Shown in pieces: positions 8,385-17,449 of a stretch of 64,000 nt of DNA (position 1 is the first letter of the stretch; every line of letters begins with the position of its first letter). The stretch covers positions 205,939 to 269,938 of the forward strand of contig JABSOS010000004.1 in assembly GCA_013216135.1 (NCBI GenBank), in the 5' to 3' direction. This DNA is from Candidatus Caenarcanales bacterium. GTDB taxonomy: Bacteria; Cyanobacteriota; Vampirovibrionia; LMEP-6097. The position numbers were made by a program, and so were the translations under genes. The notes under the pieces were generated by a model. That model searched no databases and was not told the origin of the DNA. It saw nothing but the letters and a program-made list of their open reading frames with translations.

Positions 8385-11300
8385 ACCCGTCAATTGATTC
8401 GTCTTTAAATAAAGTTGATATTGTGGTGATTAAGCGCCTAGTATTTTCAGCTAGATGGGGGTATTGGTCTAAAACTAAATCTTTATCATATGGATTCAAA
8501 CGTTTTTCTCCTGATTGAGTAACTTTATAAATTTCTCCGATAGTTTGAATTAAAGATGCTTTTAAGGTTTTAGCGTTTTGCCTATGCATGTAATAAAACT
8601 TTTGCCTAAAAGGATCCCTCTGGTAGAGTTCAGTAACATTAACTTTTTTAGGGTCTTGAACGACGTAGTTTTTTACTTCTGCGACTAAGTTTTTAACTGC
8701 TTGCCAATCCTTACTAATAGCTTCATGGACGTTATCTATGTAGCCTGTTTCATTTAGTTCAGGTTTTTCTAAACCTGGAAGTTTATCTGATATTACTTCT
8801 GCTGAGTGCTGATATAAGTCTGGATCGATTCTAAATGCAACTTTTTCAAGTCCATCCACGACATCTCTCATAAAGCGCGAAATAAGTTTTTCTTCAAGAG
8901 GCATATCATGTTTAGATGTGAATTTTTCAGCTATATTGTAATAATCTTTGAATTGTTTTTTGAGCTTTTCAATTTGAAAAGCTTCAGGGGTGCCATTATT
9001 AGTTGTATCTAATTTAGAATAACCTCCAGTTGCGATGTGAGGGAAACCTACTAAGTCATAGAATGCTGCAATTGGAATAGCCCGCATATCATTAATAATA
9101 GTTTTCATTTCATCTGGAGATAATTTTTTTACCATCTCAGGGAGATTGTTTTCATATTTTGCCATTAAGGCACCAATCTTTTGCCCAGAACGAGTTACAG
9201 GTCTACTACCATTGTCATAGAGCCCTAAAAGCAGGGCTGGAGTGTATAAGATTACTGACTTAATATAGTCACGAGCTTTATTTTCATCAACAATATTTTC
9301 GTCATCATCGAATTTAATACCCATAAGCTCTTCTCTAAGAGAGGTTCTTAGGATCTTAGATAAGTCGTTTTGAAACTTGAAGAAAACAGGATCTATGAAT
9401 TTCGGTTCTTTTTCGGTTAGTGGTTTAGTATTACCATTAATAAGAGACTTAACTTTGTCACCTGTATTTTTTATAACAGTGCTTAACCTATCATAGATAA
9501 AGTTAGCAGCATTTCCTGGGCGTTTCCACTTATCAGCTTCTGCACCTTGAGCGGTTTGTTCATAAAGACTTTCTAGAACTAAAATTGGACTTATGCCATC
9601 TCTACCATCTGAACTATTACCACGAATTACTGGACCACCAAGACCATCAATAATTTTATATTTAATACTATTAATTTCACCATTTTCTTTTTTGCTAGCT
9701 TCTTTCCAAAGGGCAATTTCTTCTGGGCTCATAGCTGAGAAACTTTCTTTAAAAGCAGTTATAGCTTCTGAAACTACTTTTAGTTCTTTGTAATCATCAT
9801 CTTTAATTGATTCTGAACTTACTTTTTCTTTTTCTGCAATACTTTGCGTTACTTTATCTAAGTGTTTTTGCCACTTTGATACAGTTTGCTCCGTTGTTCC
9901 AGCTTTATTATTAGGGTCAAGTTTTTCATGAAGAAAATCATTAAAGATCTCAATTGTTCTAGCATCGAAATATTGTGTCTGCATCATCGCAGACCATGAT
10001 GCGAAAGTCCCTGACAGTTTTCCACTATCAGATGGTCCTTCCATCTTTGTCATTACACCTTTGTTCGCAATTAAATACTGCCTAAAAGCAGGATCTGTAA
10101 GAGCGTTAATCGTAGTAGCTTTATATGCATTATCTAGGTCAGGGATTAATTCTGTTAAAGGAACTATCTCTAATTTAGATTCTGGGAGTTTGCTAACTTT
10201 TATATCTTCAGGATTAGTTTTATCAAATTCAGCTGACTTGAAGAGTCCTTTAAGCTTAGAGATAAATAAGGCATTTCTTAAGTGAGAATCACTTTTAGTC
10301 ATGCTTAGTATGTATCTATCTATTTCTCCTAATTTAGTCGCTTCTAATATATCATTGGCTTGTCTAAGCTTGTTTAGTTGCCCAGTTTCATTGCCATAGC
10401 TTTCACTATAGTTAAGATTCTCAGCTTGATCTGTAGTTTTATTATTATTACTATCTATGAGATAGTTTCTGAGATTTTCTTTAACTTCCTCGTCTGTTCC
10501 AGCAAAAAACCTACTAAGATCGTTTTCACGAGCTAAAGCTTTAGCTAATTTTTCAGTGATATCTGCTCCTTGCCTCATATCTGCTTTAGCTCCAGTATCA
10601 TCAAAGGCTCTGATTCCTTTTATTAATTCTCTAGTCTCGTGTCCAGCTCCTTGAAGGTCGTGGTATTCTATAGGCGAAATTTTTCTAATATTTTTTTCAA
10701 TCGCTCTCAGTGGTTCTAAGTAATCATTAATTGAAAATCTCTTAGTTAGAGATATTAATTCAGGTAATTTTTCTTTGAATGCTTCTTGTTTTTGCTCTTT
10801 GGATGAGTAATCCTGGTTCCCTAAAACTTCTAACTCTTGTTTAAAAGATTCTAGTCTTGTTTTTATTTCTTGTATTAATGAAGATAAAGTATCCCTTGAA
10901 CCAGGTTTTTTGTAAGTTTCTAAAATAGTTCGATATGGTGATTGACCTTGATCAATAATTTCTTGAGGGAAATCTTTAGAGTCAGGGTCAACACTGTAAC
11001 CCATTTCTGTTAATAAGCTTTTTAAATCATCACCAACCAAATTTATTTGCCTTGGATCCTCTCTATAACTTTCTTCTAAGGTCTCAATTTTATCCTGGTA
11101 ATCTTTTAATGAATCTGACCACTTTTCTACAAATGATTTCATATATTCACTTAAAGTATTATTACCGTTACCGTCTATGTCACTACCAGTCCATGATCTA
11201 GCTTTGAAAATGTCTCTAAGTGAAAGAATACTTTTATCAGCCTCCACTGGGTCTGGAGGCGGTGCTTCACCCTTAATATCTGTATATAACTTTTCATAAG

Positions 11301-12390
11301 CATCTTCCAAGGCAATAATTATTCTTGGAAGTTGAATTTTAAAAGGTTTCAAATTTTCTATTAGATTTTTTGTTTCATCGAGTGGGGTGATTTCTTTATT
11401 GTTAAATTGACTCATGCTTACTGCACGGCTCATTATTGAGGCTAGTCCTTGGGTGCTATTTTGATTTTCTTTATTGGATCTTTTATCAAGCTCTTCTCTT
11501 AATTCTTTATTTGTTTTATGATCTAAATCATTTTTATGAATTACCGAACGAATCGGTAAAGTAGCCTCTTTAAGAGTTCTTCCCCATTCTGTCGTTAAAC
11601 CAGGTGTCGGGTGAGAGGTAATGATTATGCTTACTTTTACTAATTTTTCAAGGATGTTTTTTATTTGTTCTAAACTTAAATTTTGCTCTTTGTAAAGGTG
11701 GGTCATTAAGTTTTTAGCAAATTCATTATCGTCAGTTTCATTTCTTTGAGCTTCTGTACTTATAGTCGTAAGTTCATTGAGAATAAAGAATGATTTTGTT
11801 AGAACTGAAATCGGATTGAATTCGTTTTGTAAATATTCATCAGGTAATTTATATATTCTTTCTAACTCAGCTCCCACTTCTTCAAGGTCTACTTTTTCGC
11901 CATTGAAGCTTGCAAATTTACTGAGACTTGATCCAACTATATCTTCAGCGTTAGAGAAATCCTGATTTATATTTTCTTGGCTTATATTTGTTAGTAATTT
12001 AGTATCAACCTTGTTTACTAAAAGTGGCATTAATTCGTTTTTATAAATATCTATAAGCCTCTCTAAATTTTTTATATCTTTAGGAGTCTGTAATTCATCT
12101 CTTTTGTTAATTAAAGCTTCTCTTTCGTTAATGAAATTTAAAGCAGAGTTATTTAAAGATGCCAATGCTTGTATTTTCTGTTTATTAAATTGCTTATTAA
12201 AATCGTGTGTTGCATTTACAATCTTTTCAGGGATTGGAGCTAGTGCTGCATTATTTTTTAAATAATTAGTGATTCCTTCTATTGCAGCATTTTCCAGCTG
12301 AAGTATTTTTTCACTAGGCTTAACTACACCATGTTCAACTTTTCTCAACACGGAGTTAGTCAATTTTTTACCAGCTTGCATCAAATTCAT
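8383..12390 (-). CDS. very long, divergent phosphoenolpyruvate carboxylase homologue
   Basis: The protein is 1335 aa from the ATG at 12390 (GAGGG lies 10 bases upstream); an in-frame TTG at 12417 would add nine residues. Canonical PEPC is about 870-970 aa. PEPC motifs appear in order: TSHPTPG with the catalytic His (about 260), VPLTELIPDL with the metal Glu (747), GPSDSGK with metal Asp 788 and Lys 791, GLGGPVIRG (Arg 923), NGSRPVTR (Arg 1063) and MRAIP (Arg 1103). Two active-site arginines are changed: GGDRDGN is GSDIDGN, and GRGG is GLGG. The usual C-terminal MRNTG is absent. It may be an inactive or repurposed paralogue; normal PEPC activity is doubtful. Confidence 0.8.
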   Translation of the reverse strand: MNLMQAGKKLTNSVLRKVEHGVVKPSEKILQLENAAIEGITNYLKNNAALAPIPEKIVNATHDFNKQFNKQKIQALASLNNSALNFINEREALINKRDELQTPKDIKNLERLIDIYKNELMPLLVNKVDTKLLTNISQENINQDFSNAEDIVGSSLSKFASFNGEKVDLEEVGAELERIYKLPDEYLQNEFNPISVLTKSFFILNELTTISTEAQRNETDDNEFAKNLMTHLYKEQNLSLEQIKNILEKLVKVSIIITSHPTPGLTTEWGRTLKEATLPIRSVIHKNDLDHKTNKELREELDKRSNKENQNSTQGLASIMSRAVSMSQFNNKEITPLDETKNLIENLKPFKIQLPRIIIALEDAYEKLYTDIKGEAPPPDPVEADKSILSLRDIFKARSWTGSDIDGNGNNTLSEYMKSFVEKWSDSLKDYQDKIETLEESYREDPRQINLVGDDLKSLLTEMGYSVDPDSKDFPQEIIDQGQSPYRTILETYKKPGSRDTLSSLIQEIKTRLESFKQELEVLGNQDYSSKEQKQEAFKEKLPELISLTKRFSINDYLEPLRAIEKNIRKISPIEYHDLQGAGHETRELIKGIRAFDDTGAKADMRQGADITEKLAKALARENDLSRFFAGTDEEVKENLRNYLIDSNNNKTTDQAENLNYSESYGNETGQLNKLRQANDILEATKLGEIDRYILSMTKSDSHLRNALFISKLKGLFKSAEFDKTNPEDIKVSKLPESKLEIVPLTELIPDLDNAYKATTINALTDPAFRQYLIANKGVMTKMEGPSDSGKLSGTFASWSAMMQTQYFDARTIEIFNDFLHEKLDPNNKAGTTEQTVSKWQKHLDKVTQSIAEKEKVSSESIKDDDYKELKVVSEAITAFKESFSAMSPEEIALWKEASKKENGEINSIKYKIIDGLGGPVIRGNSSDGRDGISPILVLESLYEQTAQGAEADKWKRPGNAANFIYDRLSTVIKNTGDKVKSLINGNTKPLTEKEPKFIDPVFFKFQNDLSKILRTSLREELMGIKFDDDENIVDENKARDYIKSVILYTPALLLGLYDNGSRPVTRSGQKIGALMAKYENNLPEMVKKLSPDEMKTIINDMRAIPIAAFYDLVGFPHIATGGYSKLDTTNNGTPEAFQIEKLKKQFKDYYNIAEKFTSKHDMPLEEKLISRFMRDVVDGLEKVAFRIDPDLYQHSAEVISDKLPGLEKPELNETGYIDNVHEAISKDWQAVKNLVAEVKNYVVQDPKKVNVTELYQRDPFRQKFYYMHRQNAKTLKASLIQTIGEIYKVTQSGEKRLNPYDKDLVLDQYPHLAENTRRLITTISTLFKDESIDG

Positions 12391-12510
12391 AGAATGAAAA
12401 CCCTCTTCAATATTCAAAAATCTGAATGGTTCACCTATCTTATCCTGTATTATTTTTATTTAGCAATACGGAAAACTAAAATTATTTTTAACTAAGTTCT
12501 GGATAATTGC

Positions 12511-12516
12511 TAAAAT
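12511..12516 (+). promoter_or_regulatory. leuB extended -10 box
   Basis: TAAAAT preceded by TGC (extended -10) ends eight bases before the preferred leuB ATG at 12525. No Shine-Dalgarno sequence is present, which suggests a leaderless mRNA. Confidence 0.5.
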
Positions 12517-12524
12517 GCTCCTTT

Positions 12525-13586
12525 ATGGCTGGAAATTCTAATAAAATAGCGATTATAGATGGTGATGGTATCGGTCCTGAAATTATGACTGAGGCTAAAA
12601 AGCTTATAGCTTTGTTTTTACCTGAATACACCTTAGTTAATGTTGATTTAGGTGGTAAAGCTATCGATAAATTTGATAATCCTTTTCCTGAAGAAAGCCA
12701 AGAGAAATTAAAAGATGTAGATGCTGTATTAATGTCAGCTATCGGTGCACCTAAGTACGATAATCTTCCGCGTGATAAAAGACCTGAGACTGGACTGCTT
12801 GCTCTTAGAAAGTTTTTAGGTGCTTTTGCAAATATTCGTCCAGCATTTGTTTTTGATGCTTTAGTAGATTTATCGACTCTTAAGCCTGAAGTTGTTAAAG
12901 GTGTAGATTTAGTAGTTGTAAGAGAACTTACTGGTGGTATTTATTTCGGTGAGCCTAGCCTTAATGATGGTGAAAGAGCTTTAAATACTATGGTTTACAC
13001 TAAGCCTGAAGTAGAAAGAATCGCAAGAGTTGCTTTTGATGCAGCGATGAAGAGAAATAAAAGACTTTGTTCTGTGGATAAGTCGAATGTGCTTAATGTT
13101 TCTCAGCTATGGAGAGATGTGGTGATTGAAGTGTCTAAGGATTACCCTGAAGTAGAACTTTCTTATATGTATATTGATAATGCTGCTATGCAGTTGATTA
13201 GAAACCCTAAGCAGTTTGATGTTGTGGTTACTGGTAATTTATTTGGGGATATTCTTTCAGATGAGTCTAGTATGCTTACTGGTAGCATCGGTTTATTACC
13301 AAGTGCTTCTGTCGGTGGAGAGATCGGTTTATTTGAACCAGTACACGGATCTGCACCTGATATTGCAGGACAAGGCTTGGCAAACCCTATGGCTATGATT
13401 TTATCTTTAGCAATGATGCTTAGATTTAGCTTAAATAAGGAAAAAGAAGCAGATATCATCGAAAATGCTGTTAAAGAGGTATTAAATAAAGGTATCTTGA
13501 CTCCTGATTTAGGTGGTAAGGCTAATACTAAAGAGATTGGTGAGGCTATTTTTGAATGCTGTGCTAAGGAATTTGAAAAGGCTTAA
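12525..13586 (+). CDS. leuB: 3-isopropylmalate dehydrogenase LeuB
   Basis: This beta-decarboxylating dehydrogenase oxidises 3-isopropylmalate with NAD in leucine synthesis. The 353-aa protein has the N-terminal IAIIDGDGIGPEIM, the substrate loop LLALRKFLGAFANIRPA, VVRELTGGIYFGEP, the metal-site region VVTGNLFGDILSDESSM and the NAD-site LFEPVHGSAPDIAG. Length is normal for LeuB and the loop favours it over isocitrate dehydrogenase. I prefer the ATG at 12525; an in-frame TTG at 12507 would add six non-conserved residues. No other leu genes are in the window. Its stop is 4 bp from the stop of the convergent next gene. Confidence 0.95.
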   Translation: MAGNSNKIAIIDGDGIGPEIMTEAKKLIALFLPEYTLVNVDLGGKAIDKFDNPFPEESQEKLKDVDAVLMSAIGAPKYDNLPRDKRPETGLLALRKFLGAFANIRPAFVFDALVDLSTLKPEVVKGVDLVVVRELTGGIYFGEPSLNDGERALNTMVYTKPEVERIARVAFDAAMKRNKRLCSVDKSNVLNVSQLWRDVVIEVSKDYPEVELSYMYIDNAAMQLIRNPKQFDVVVTGNLFGDILSDESSMLTGSIGLLPSASVGGEIGLFEPVHGSAPDIAGQGLANPMAMILSLAMMLRFSLNKEKEADIIENAVKEVLNKGILTPDLGGKANTKEIGEAIFECCAKEFEKA

Positions 13587-13590
13587 ATTT

Positions 13591-15096
13591 TTAATTTTTA
13601 GTTGTTAAATTAAATGAATTTAAGACTTCGTTTGCATTATAGAGAGAGAAATATGGAGAATCTATTTCTAAGCTTAAAAGTTCTTCTTTGTTCTTTTGTT
13701 TGAATTCATTTACTTTTTTTTCTATTTCAGGATCATTCTTAAACTGATCTTTAATTTGACCTAGCTTGGTCTCTAAAACTTCTTCTGGGGTAAGTGAAGA
13801 TATGATTTCGTAGAGTGATAATTTTGGATCAATATTATTTCTGATGCTGTCCAATGATTCTAAGAATTTACCAGAAAGAATACCGCTAAATACTTCATTT
13901 CTAGCTGAATTCAACTTATTTTCATCTTCTACTTCACGGTAATTATTAAAAAGGTCACTGATAGTTATGAGGTTCTTAGTTATTAGGGTTATGTTGTCTG
14001 GATTGAGGTTTGAAAATAAACTTATAAATTGATCTGGATTTTTTTCTAAATTATTCAGCAAAACCTTATTGAAATGATTCTCTACTTCTATATTGTTTAG
14101 ATTATGAGGAAGATTCTTAAAACTATAAAGATCATCTAGATTTCCATTTTCAAGAGTGGTCGTTTCAAATATCTCATTTATGAAAGCTTCCCTTTTTTCT
14201 TTCATGTAATCAAAGTTATTGTAAGTAATATTATTTAAAAATGAATAATTTTCTTTTTTAAATTCAGTAGATTTCACTTTGTTTTCATAAAGTTCTTGAG
14301 CGAAATTATTTATATTTTGAATTTGAATAGGATGAAAACCGTAAGATTCATTTGCGAAGTTTTTAGGAGAAGATCTAGAGATTAAATCCTGATCAGCATT
14401 AATAATAAAATCCTCTATCTTTAATTTGTAATCTTTAATAAATTCATCGTTTATAAGTAAATTTTGCACCTTGTCCATGTTATTTTTTTGAAGATCCTTT
14501 AGAACTGTAGGAATTGAAATTAATGAGTGACTAGTTTTCCCATCATCGTTTAGAAAAAGTGGTAATTTCTTTAACATTATCACCATTAATTTAGCTAGTT
14601 TTTCATTTTCATTAATGATTTTGAAGATTTCTTTCGATTCTCTAATCGCTTTTTTCTGGTCATCATTTCCATTTTTTTCCATATCTTGAAATGTTTGCTT
14701 CTCCTCTAGTAAACCCCACAATACTTCTTTACATTTGTCCGCTGCGATATTTTCTAGTCTTAAAGGGAAATCTTGATTATAGAATTCATATTTATCTTCA
14801 ATTACACTATTGTTGCTTCTGTGAATATAGTTATTTGTTGCATGAAAAATATCTTGGATTAATTCTATTTGATCAGGACTTGCTTTACCTATTAGTTCTG
14901 ACACAATAAACTTATTTCTTAGTTTAGGGCTATTTTCATTATCGAATGTTAATAACTCAAGATCATTGTGAAGTTCTTTTGGGGAGTTATTTGGAGTTTG
15001 CCATTTGTTTCCAACATTTTGTGTTTTCTTTTCAATAGTTTCATCTAGTGTTATAAGTTGTTGCTTTATTTCCTGTGGTTCATGTGTTAAACGCAT
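13591..15096 (-). CDS. hypothetical protein, lineage-specific, acidic and helical
   Basis: I do not recognise this 501-aa protein. It is rich in Asn, Glu, Lys and Leu, with long predicted helices (for example QELYENKVKSTEFKKENY), no signal peptide, no membrane helix and no known motif. The ATG at 15096 lies inside an inverted repeat, ACGCATG...CATGCGT, so the start region may be structured. It is divergent from the response regulator gene, and the shared 113-bp region carries several CTTAACA repeats. It resembles the other lineage-specific proteins of the window in composition rather than sequence. Confidence 0.7.
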   Translation of the reverse strand: MRLTHEPQEIKQQLITLDETIEKKTQNVGNKWQTPNNSPKELHNDLELLTFDNENSPKLRNKFIVSELIGKASPDQIELIQDIFHATNNYIHRSNNSVIEDKYEFYNQDFPLRLENIAADKCKEVLWGLLEEKQTFQDMEKNGNDDQKKAIRESKEIFKIINENEKLAKLMVIMLKKLPLFLNDDGKTSHSLISIPTVLKDLQKNNMDKVQNLLINDEFIKDYKLKIEDFIINADQDLISRSSPKNFANESYGFHPIQIQNINNFAQELYENKVKSTEFKKENYSFLNNITYNNFDYMKEKREAFINEIFETTTLENGNLDDLYSFKNLPHNLNNIEVENHFNKVLLNNLEKNPDQFISLFSNLNPDNITLITKNLITISDLFNNYREVEDENKLNSARNEVFSGILSGKFLESLDSIRNNIDPKLSLYEIISSLTPEEVLETKLGQIKDQFKNDPEIEKKVNEFKQKNKEELLSLEIDSPYFSLYNANEVLNSFNLTTKN

Positions 15097-15117
15097 GTAT
15101 GTTATCTTAACATGCGT
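15091..15117. promoter_or_regulatory. inverted repeat over the start of the 501-aa gene
   Basis: ACGCATG and CATGCGT flank 13 bases that contain ATGTTA-TCT-TAACAT, a second palindrome. The arms cover the minus-strand ATG (15094-15096). It could be an operator in the divergent promoter region or an RNA hairpin masking the start codon. Confidence 0.4.
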
Positions 15118-15154
15118 ATTGGGAAAGAATCATGCTCAGCTACAATTAAATATT

Positions 15155-15185
15155 TTTCTTAACAGAGTGATAATATTTCTTAACA
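15155..15185 (+). promoter_or_regulatory. direct repeats TTTCTTAACA upstream of the response regulator
   Basis: Two exact TTTCTTAACA copies (15155-15164 and 15176-15185) are 21 bp apart start to start, about two helical turns, with GATAAT between them. A third CTTAACAT lies at 15106-15113. The position is typical for autoregulation by an OmpR-family protein. Confidence 0.45.
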
Positions 15186-15209
15186 TTTAGGGTATATTAA
15201 GGATATATT

Positions 15210-15896
15210 ATGGCGTACAAAATCTTACTAGTAGATGATGAAGTAAACCTTATCGATCCCATGGCTTATTCCCTGAAAGAGACAGGGTTTGATGTCTGTA
15301 CTGCCTATAATGGTTCTGAAGCTCTTGGTATGTATGAAAGAGAAGAGCCAGATATTATTCTTTTAGACTGGTCTATGCCAGACTTATCAGGAATTGATGT
15401 TCTTAAAAAAATTCGTGAAGCACAGAACTTTGTTCCAGTGATCATGGTTACAGGTAAAAGTGCTAAAGAAGAAATCGTTGAAGGTTTAGAACATGGTGCT
15501 GATGATTATGTTACGAAACCATTTAACTGGGATGAATTAGTTGCTCGTGTGAACTCAGCTTTAAGAAGATCTCAACAAACATCTTCAGCTAAACCTAAGC
15601 GTCTAAGATTCGGAGATATTGTTTTAGATTTATTAAGTCATAGAATCTGGCTTAAGGATAAAGAGATTAATTTATCCCCACGTGAGTTTTCTATGCTCAG
15701 ATTATTTATGGAAAATCCTAAACGTATCTATTCTCGTGATGATTTAATTGAGAAGGTTTGGGGACTTGATTTTGAAGGTGATACTAAAACAGTTGATGTT
15801 CATATCTGTTGGTTAAGACAGAAGCTTGAGCAGGATGCTAATCACCCTAAAGTTATTCAGACTGTTAGAGGTTTTGGTTATAAGTTAGGTAGTTAG
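15210..15896 (+). CDS. OmpR/PhoB-family response regulator (orphan)
   Basis: The 228-aa protein has a complete receiver domain (about 1-118): Asp9/Asp10, phosphoacceptor Asp53 in LLDWSMP, Thr81 and Lys103 in VTKPF. A winged-helix DNA-binding domain follows (about 130-228) with LSPREFSMLRLFMENPKRIY and VDVHICWLRQKLE. No histidine kinase is encoded nearby. AAGGA lies eight bases before the ATG. CTTAACA repeats in its own promoter suggest autoregulation, and related tandem repeats occur before several other genes here. It resembles cyanobacterial RpaB/SphR-type regulators, but I cannot assign an orthologue. Confidence 0.93.
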   Translation: MAYKILLVDDEVNLIDPMAYSLKETGFDVCTAYNGSEALGMYEREEPDIILLDWSMPDLSGIDVLKKIREAQNFVPVIMVTGKSAKEEIVEGLEHGADDYVTKPFNWDELVARVNSALRRSQQTSSAKPKRLRFGDIVLDLLSHRIWLKDKEINLSPREFSMLRLFMENPKRIYSRDDLIEKVWGLDFEGDTKTVDVHICWLRQKLEQDANHPKVIQTVRGFGYKLGS

Positions 15897-15915
15897 TAAT
15901 GTTAAACTTTACTAA

Positions 15916-16770
15916 GTGCCAGTAGTTATAACTAGAGCTAAAAATGATAGTCAAAGCTTTGCTGAGCTTTTATTAAAGGCTTCTGTTAAAGCTGAAGATC
16001 TTTTTTATTTTCCTTGTCTTGACTTTGTAAACCCTGATGATGATTTTAAAGCGCTAGATGAAGCCATTAGGAAGAACCAAGAATTTGACTGGTTAGTCTT
16101 CTTAAGTAAACGCGCTGCTGATTCATTTTTCTCACGTGTTTTGGATCTAGGCGGACATTTTTTTCATCTTGCTCAGCATTTGAAAATTGCTGTAGTCGGT
16201 CCAGCAACGAAAGAGTTTATTGAAAACAATGTTAATTTTCCAGTAGACTTTATTCCTGGTGAGTTTAATTCTGATTCTTTTGCTAAGGAGTTTAAGCTTA
16301 AATGTACAGATGACTCTAATTACTTAAATCCTTTAAAACTTCTTTTACCTCGTACTAGTATCGCTGACGATAAGCTGATTGAAGATTTAGAAGAGTCAAA
16401 GAAAATTGAGGTTGCTCAAGTCGATGCTTATAAAACTGTTAAACCTAATGTCTCAGATGATTTGACTGAAAAACTTAAGAGCTTGTTTGCAAAAATGAAA
16501 GCTAGTGAAAAATCTTTGAAACTTAGTTTTACTAGCTCACAGTGTGTTAGAAATTTTTTTGAGACTGTAAATAATAATTTTGATCTTAAAGAGTTTATTG
16601 GGAATATTGAATTCTATTCGATTGGTCCTAAAGTGACAGCTACTTTAGGAGAAGAAATTTATAAAATTGTTTCTGAGCCAGATTTTAAATTAACTATTTT
16701 TCAGTCACAAGAATCTACTTTAGAGTCTTTAGTTGAAAAGATTATTGAGAGTCAAAGTTTACCAGTTTAG
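15916..16770 (+). CDS. hemD: uroporphyrinogen-III synthase
   Basis: HemD cyclises hydroxymethylbilane to uroporphyrinogen III, the branch point of haem, sirohaem and cobalamin synthesis. The 284-aa protein shows the loose but recognisable family pattern: VVITRAKNDSQSFAELL at the N-terminus, DWLVFLSKRAADSFF, IAVVGPATKEF, LLLPRTSIADDKLIEDLEE, VDAYKTVKP and LSFTSSQCVRNFFE, followed by FYSIGPKVTATL. The start is GTG at 15916, 19 bp after the response regulator stop, so the two may be co-transcribed. No other tetrapyrrole genes are in the window. HemD diverges quickly, but the motif order is convincing. Confidence 0.85.
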   Translation: MPVVITRAKNDSQSFAELLLKASVKAEDLFYFPCLDFVNPDDDFKALDEAIRKNQEFDWLVFLSKRAADSFFSRVLDLGGHFFHLAQHLKIAVVGPATKEFIENNVNFPVDFIPGEFNSDSFAKEFKLKCTDDSNYLNPLKLLLPRTSIADDKLIEDLEESKKIEVAQVDAYKTVKPNVSDDLTEKLKSLFAKMKASEKSLKLSFTSSQCVRNFFETVNNNFDLKEFIGNIEFYSIGPKVTATLGEEIYKIVSEPDFKLTIFQSQESTLESLVEKIIESQSLPV

Positions 16771-16781
16771 AAGTTGGAGTT

Positions 16782-16970
16782 ATGCAGTCCTATCAAAAAA
16801 GAGAGAGCTTCATGACTTCAAATTCAAGGCTTTCGAGGATGAAAAAGCGCAGTGTAATGGAATTACATGAGCATTTTGAAGAAGAGAATAACGCAGAAGT
16901 TGGAGTCATGAAACTCTCTCTAAAAGAAAAAGAGACCTCAGCTCTGAGATCTCTTCAAAGGTTTGATTAG
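16782..16970 (+). CDS. small hypothetical protein (62 aa)
   Basis: This short charged protein starts 11 bp after hemD with GGAG close to its ATG; a second in-frame ATG lies at 16812. It is Glu/Lys/Arg-rich and likely helical, and I do not recognise it. Its 3' end contains an inverted repeat that acts as a terminator on the opposite strand, which weakens the case for coding conservation. It may be a real small gene or a chance frame. Confidence 0.4.
   Translation: MQSYQKRESFMTSNSRLSRMKKRSVMELHEHFEEENNAEVGVMKLSLKEKETSALRSLQRFD
16921..16954 (-). terminator. Rho-independent terminator of the 101-aa gene
   Basis: Read on the minus strand, AGAGATCTCAG pairs with CTGAGGTCTCT (one G-U pair) and is followed by TTTTCTTTTA. 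It lies about 60 bp after the stop at 17014, inside the small plus-strand frame. Confidence 0.7.
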
Positions 16971-17013
16971 GGGGAAAACCTTCAACTTGCACCATCCATT
17001 TGCAAATTGTTAA

Positions 17014-17319
17014 CTATAAGTCAGCTAGTATTCTAATAGATACCTCTGCTAATTCTTCGTCTGACATTTGTTCAAACTCTAACCATAATTCTTCGATGTC
17101 ATCTCTGTACTCTGTGAAGTCAGGGTGTGCTTCTACGAATTTATCTACTTTTCCATAAGTTCTGAAAAAAGTAATAGATCTATAAAGATCCAAAGCTAAT
17201 GATTGATATAAACTATAATTCTCTAAATTCCTGGTTGAGAAAAAACCAATTACAAGTTCTTTTTGAGCTACTTCTGCGCCATATTGATTACTATTATTTG
17301 CGTCGTTGATGTGATCCAT
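17014..17319 (-). CDS. hypothetical protein (101 aa) with a Pho-box-like promoter
   Basis: I do not recognise this small acidic protein. It is predicted helical, has no signal peptide, and ends with an acidic stretch (EELWLEFEQMSDEELAEV). It is supported as a gene by a tandem CTTAAC repeat 20-38 bp before the ATG and a good terminator after it. No clear Shine-Dalgarno sequence is present, so the transcript may be very short at the 5' end. Confidence 0.7.
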   Translation of the reverse strand: MDHINDANNSNQYGAEVAQKELVIGFFSTRNLENYSLYQSLALDLYRSITFFRTYGKVDKFVEAHPDFTEYRDDIEELWLEFEQMSDEELAEVSIRILADL

Positions 17320-17338
17320 ACCCTAGAGAATCATTTCT

Positions 17339-17357
17339 AGGTTAAGCTTAAGTTAAG
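17339..17357 (-). promoter_or_regulatory. Pho-box-like tandem repeat before the 101-aa gene
   Basis: On the minus strand this reads CTTAACTT-AAG-CTTAACCT: two 8-bp copies with a 3-bp spacer, the arrangement known for the cyanobacterial Pho box. It ends 20 bp before the ATG of the 101-aa gene. Confidence 0.6.
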
Positions 17358-17435
17358 TTTTTACGAGATAAGAAAAAAATATATACAAAAATCTGAAACT
17401 CAAGAGTTAAAGCGGAAATTGCGTGCAATAAAAGC

Positions 17436-17441
17436 TATAAT
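17436..17441 (+). promoter_or_regulatory. ribBA -10 box
   Basis: A consensus TATAAT lies eight bases before the ribBA ATG at 17450. Transcription would start within a base or two of the start codon, giving a leaderless mRNA. I see no FMN riboswitch. Confidence 0.6.
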
Positions 17442-17449
17442 TCTTAGTA

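Noticed and set aside
17320-17449. FMN riboswitch before ribBA
   Set aside because: The FMN aptamer motifs are absent and TATAAT lies eight bases before the ATG.
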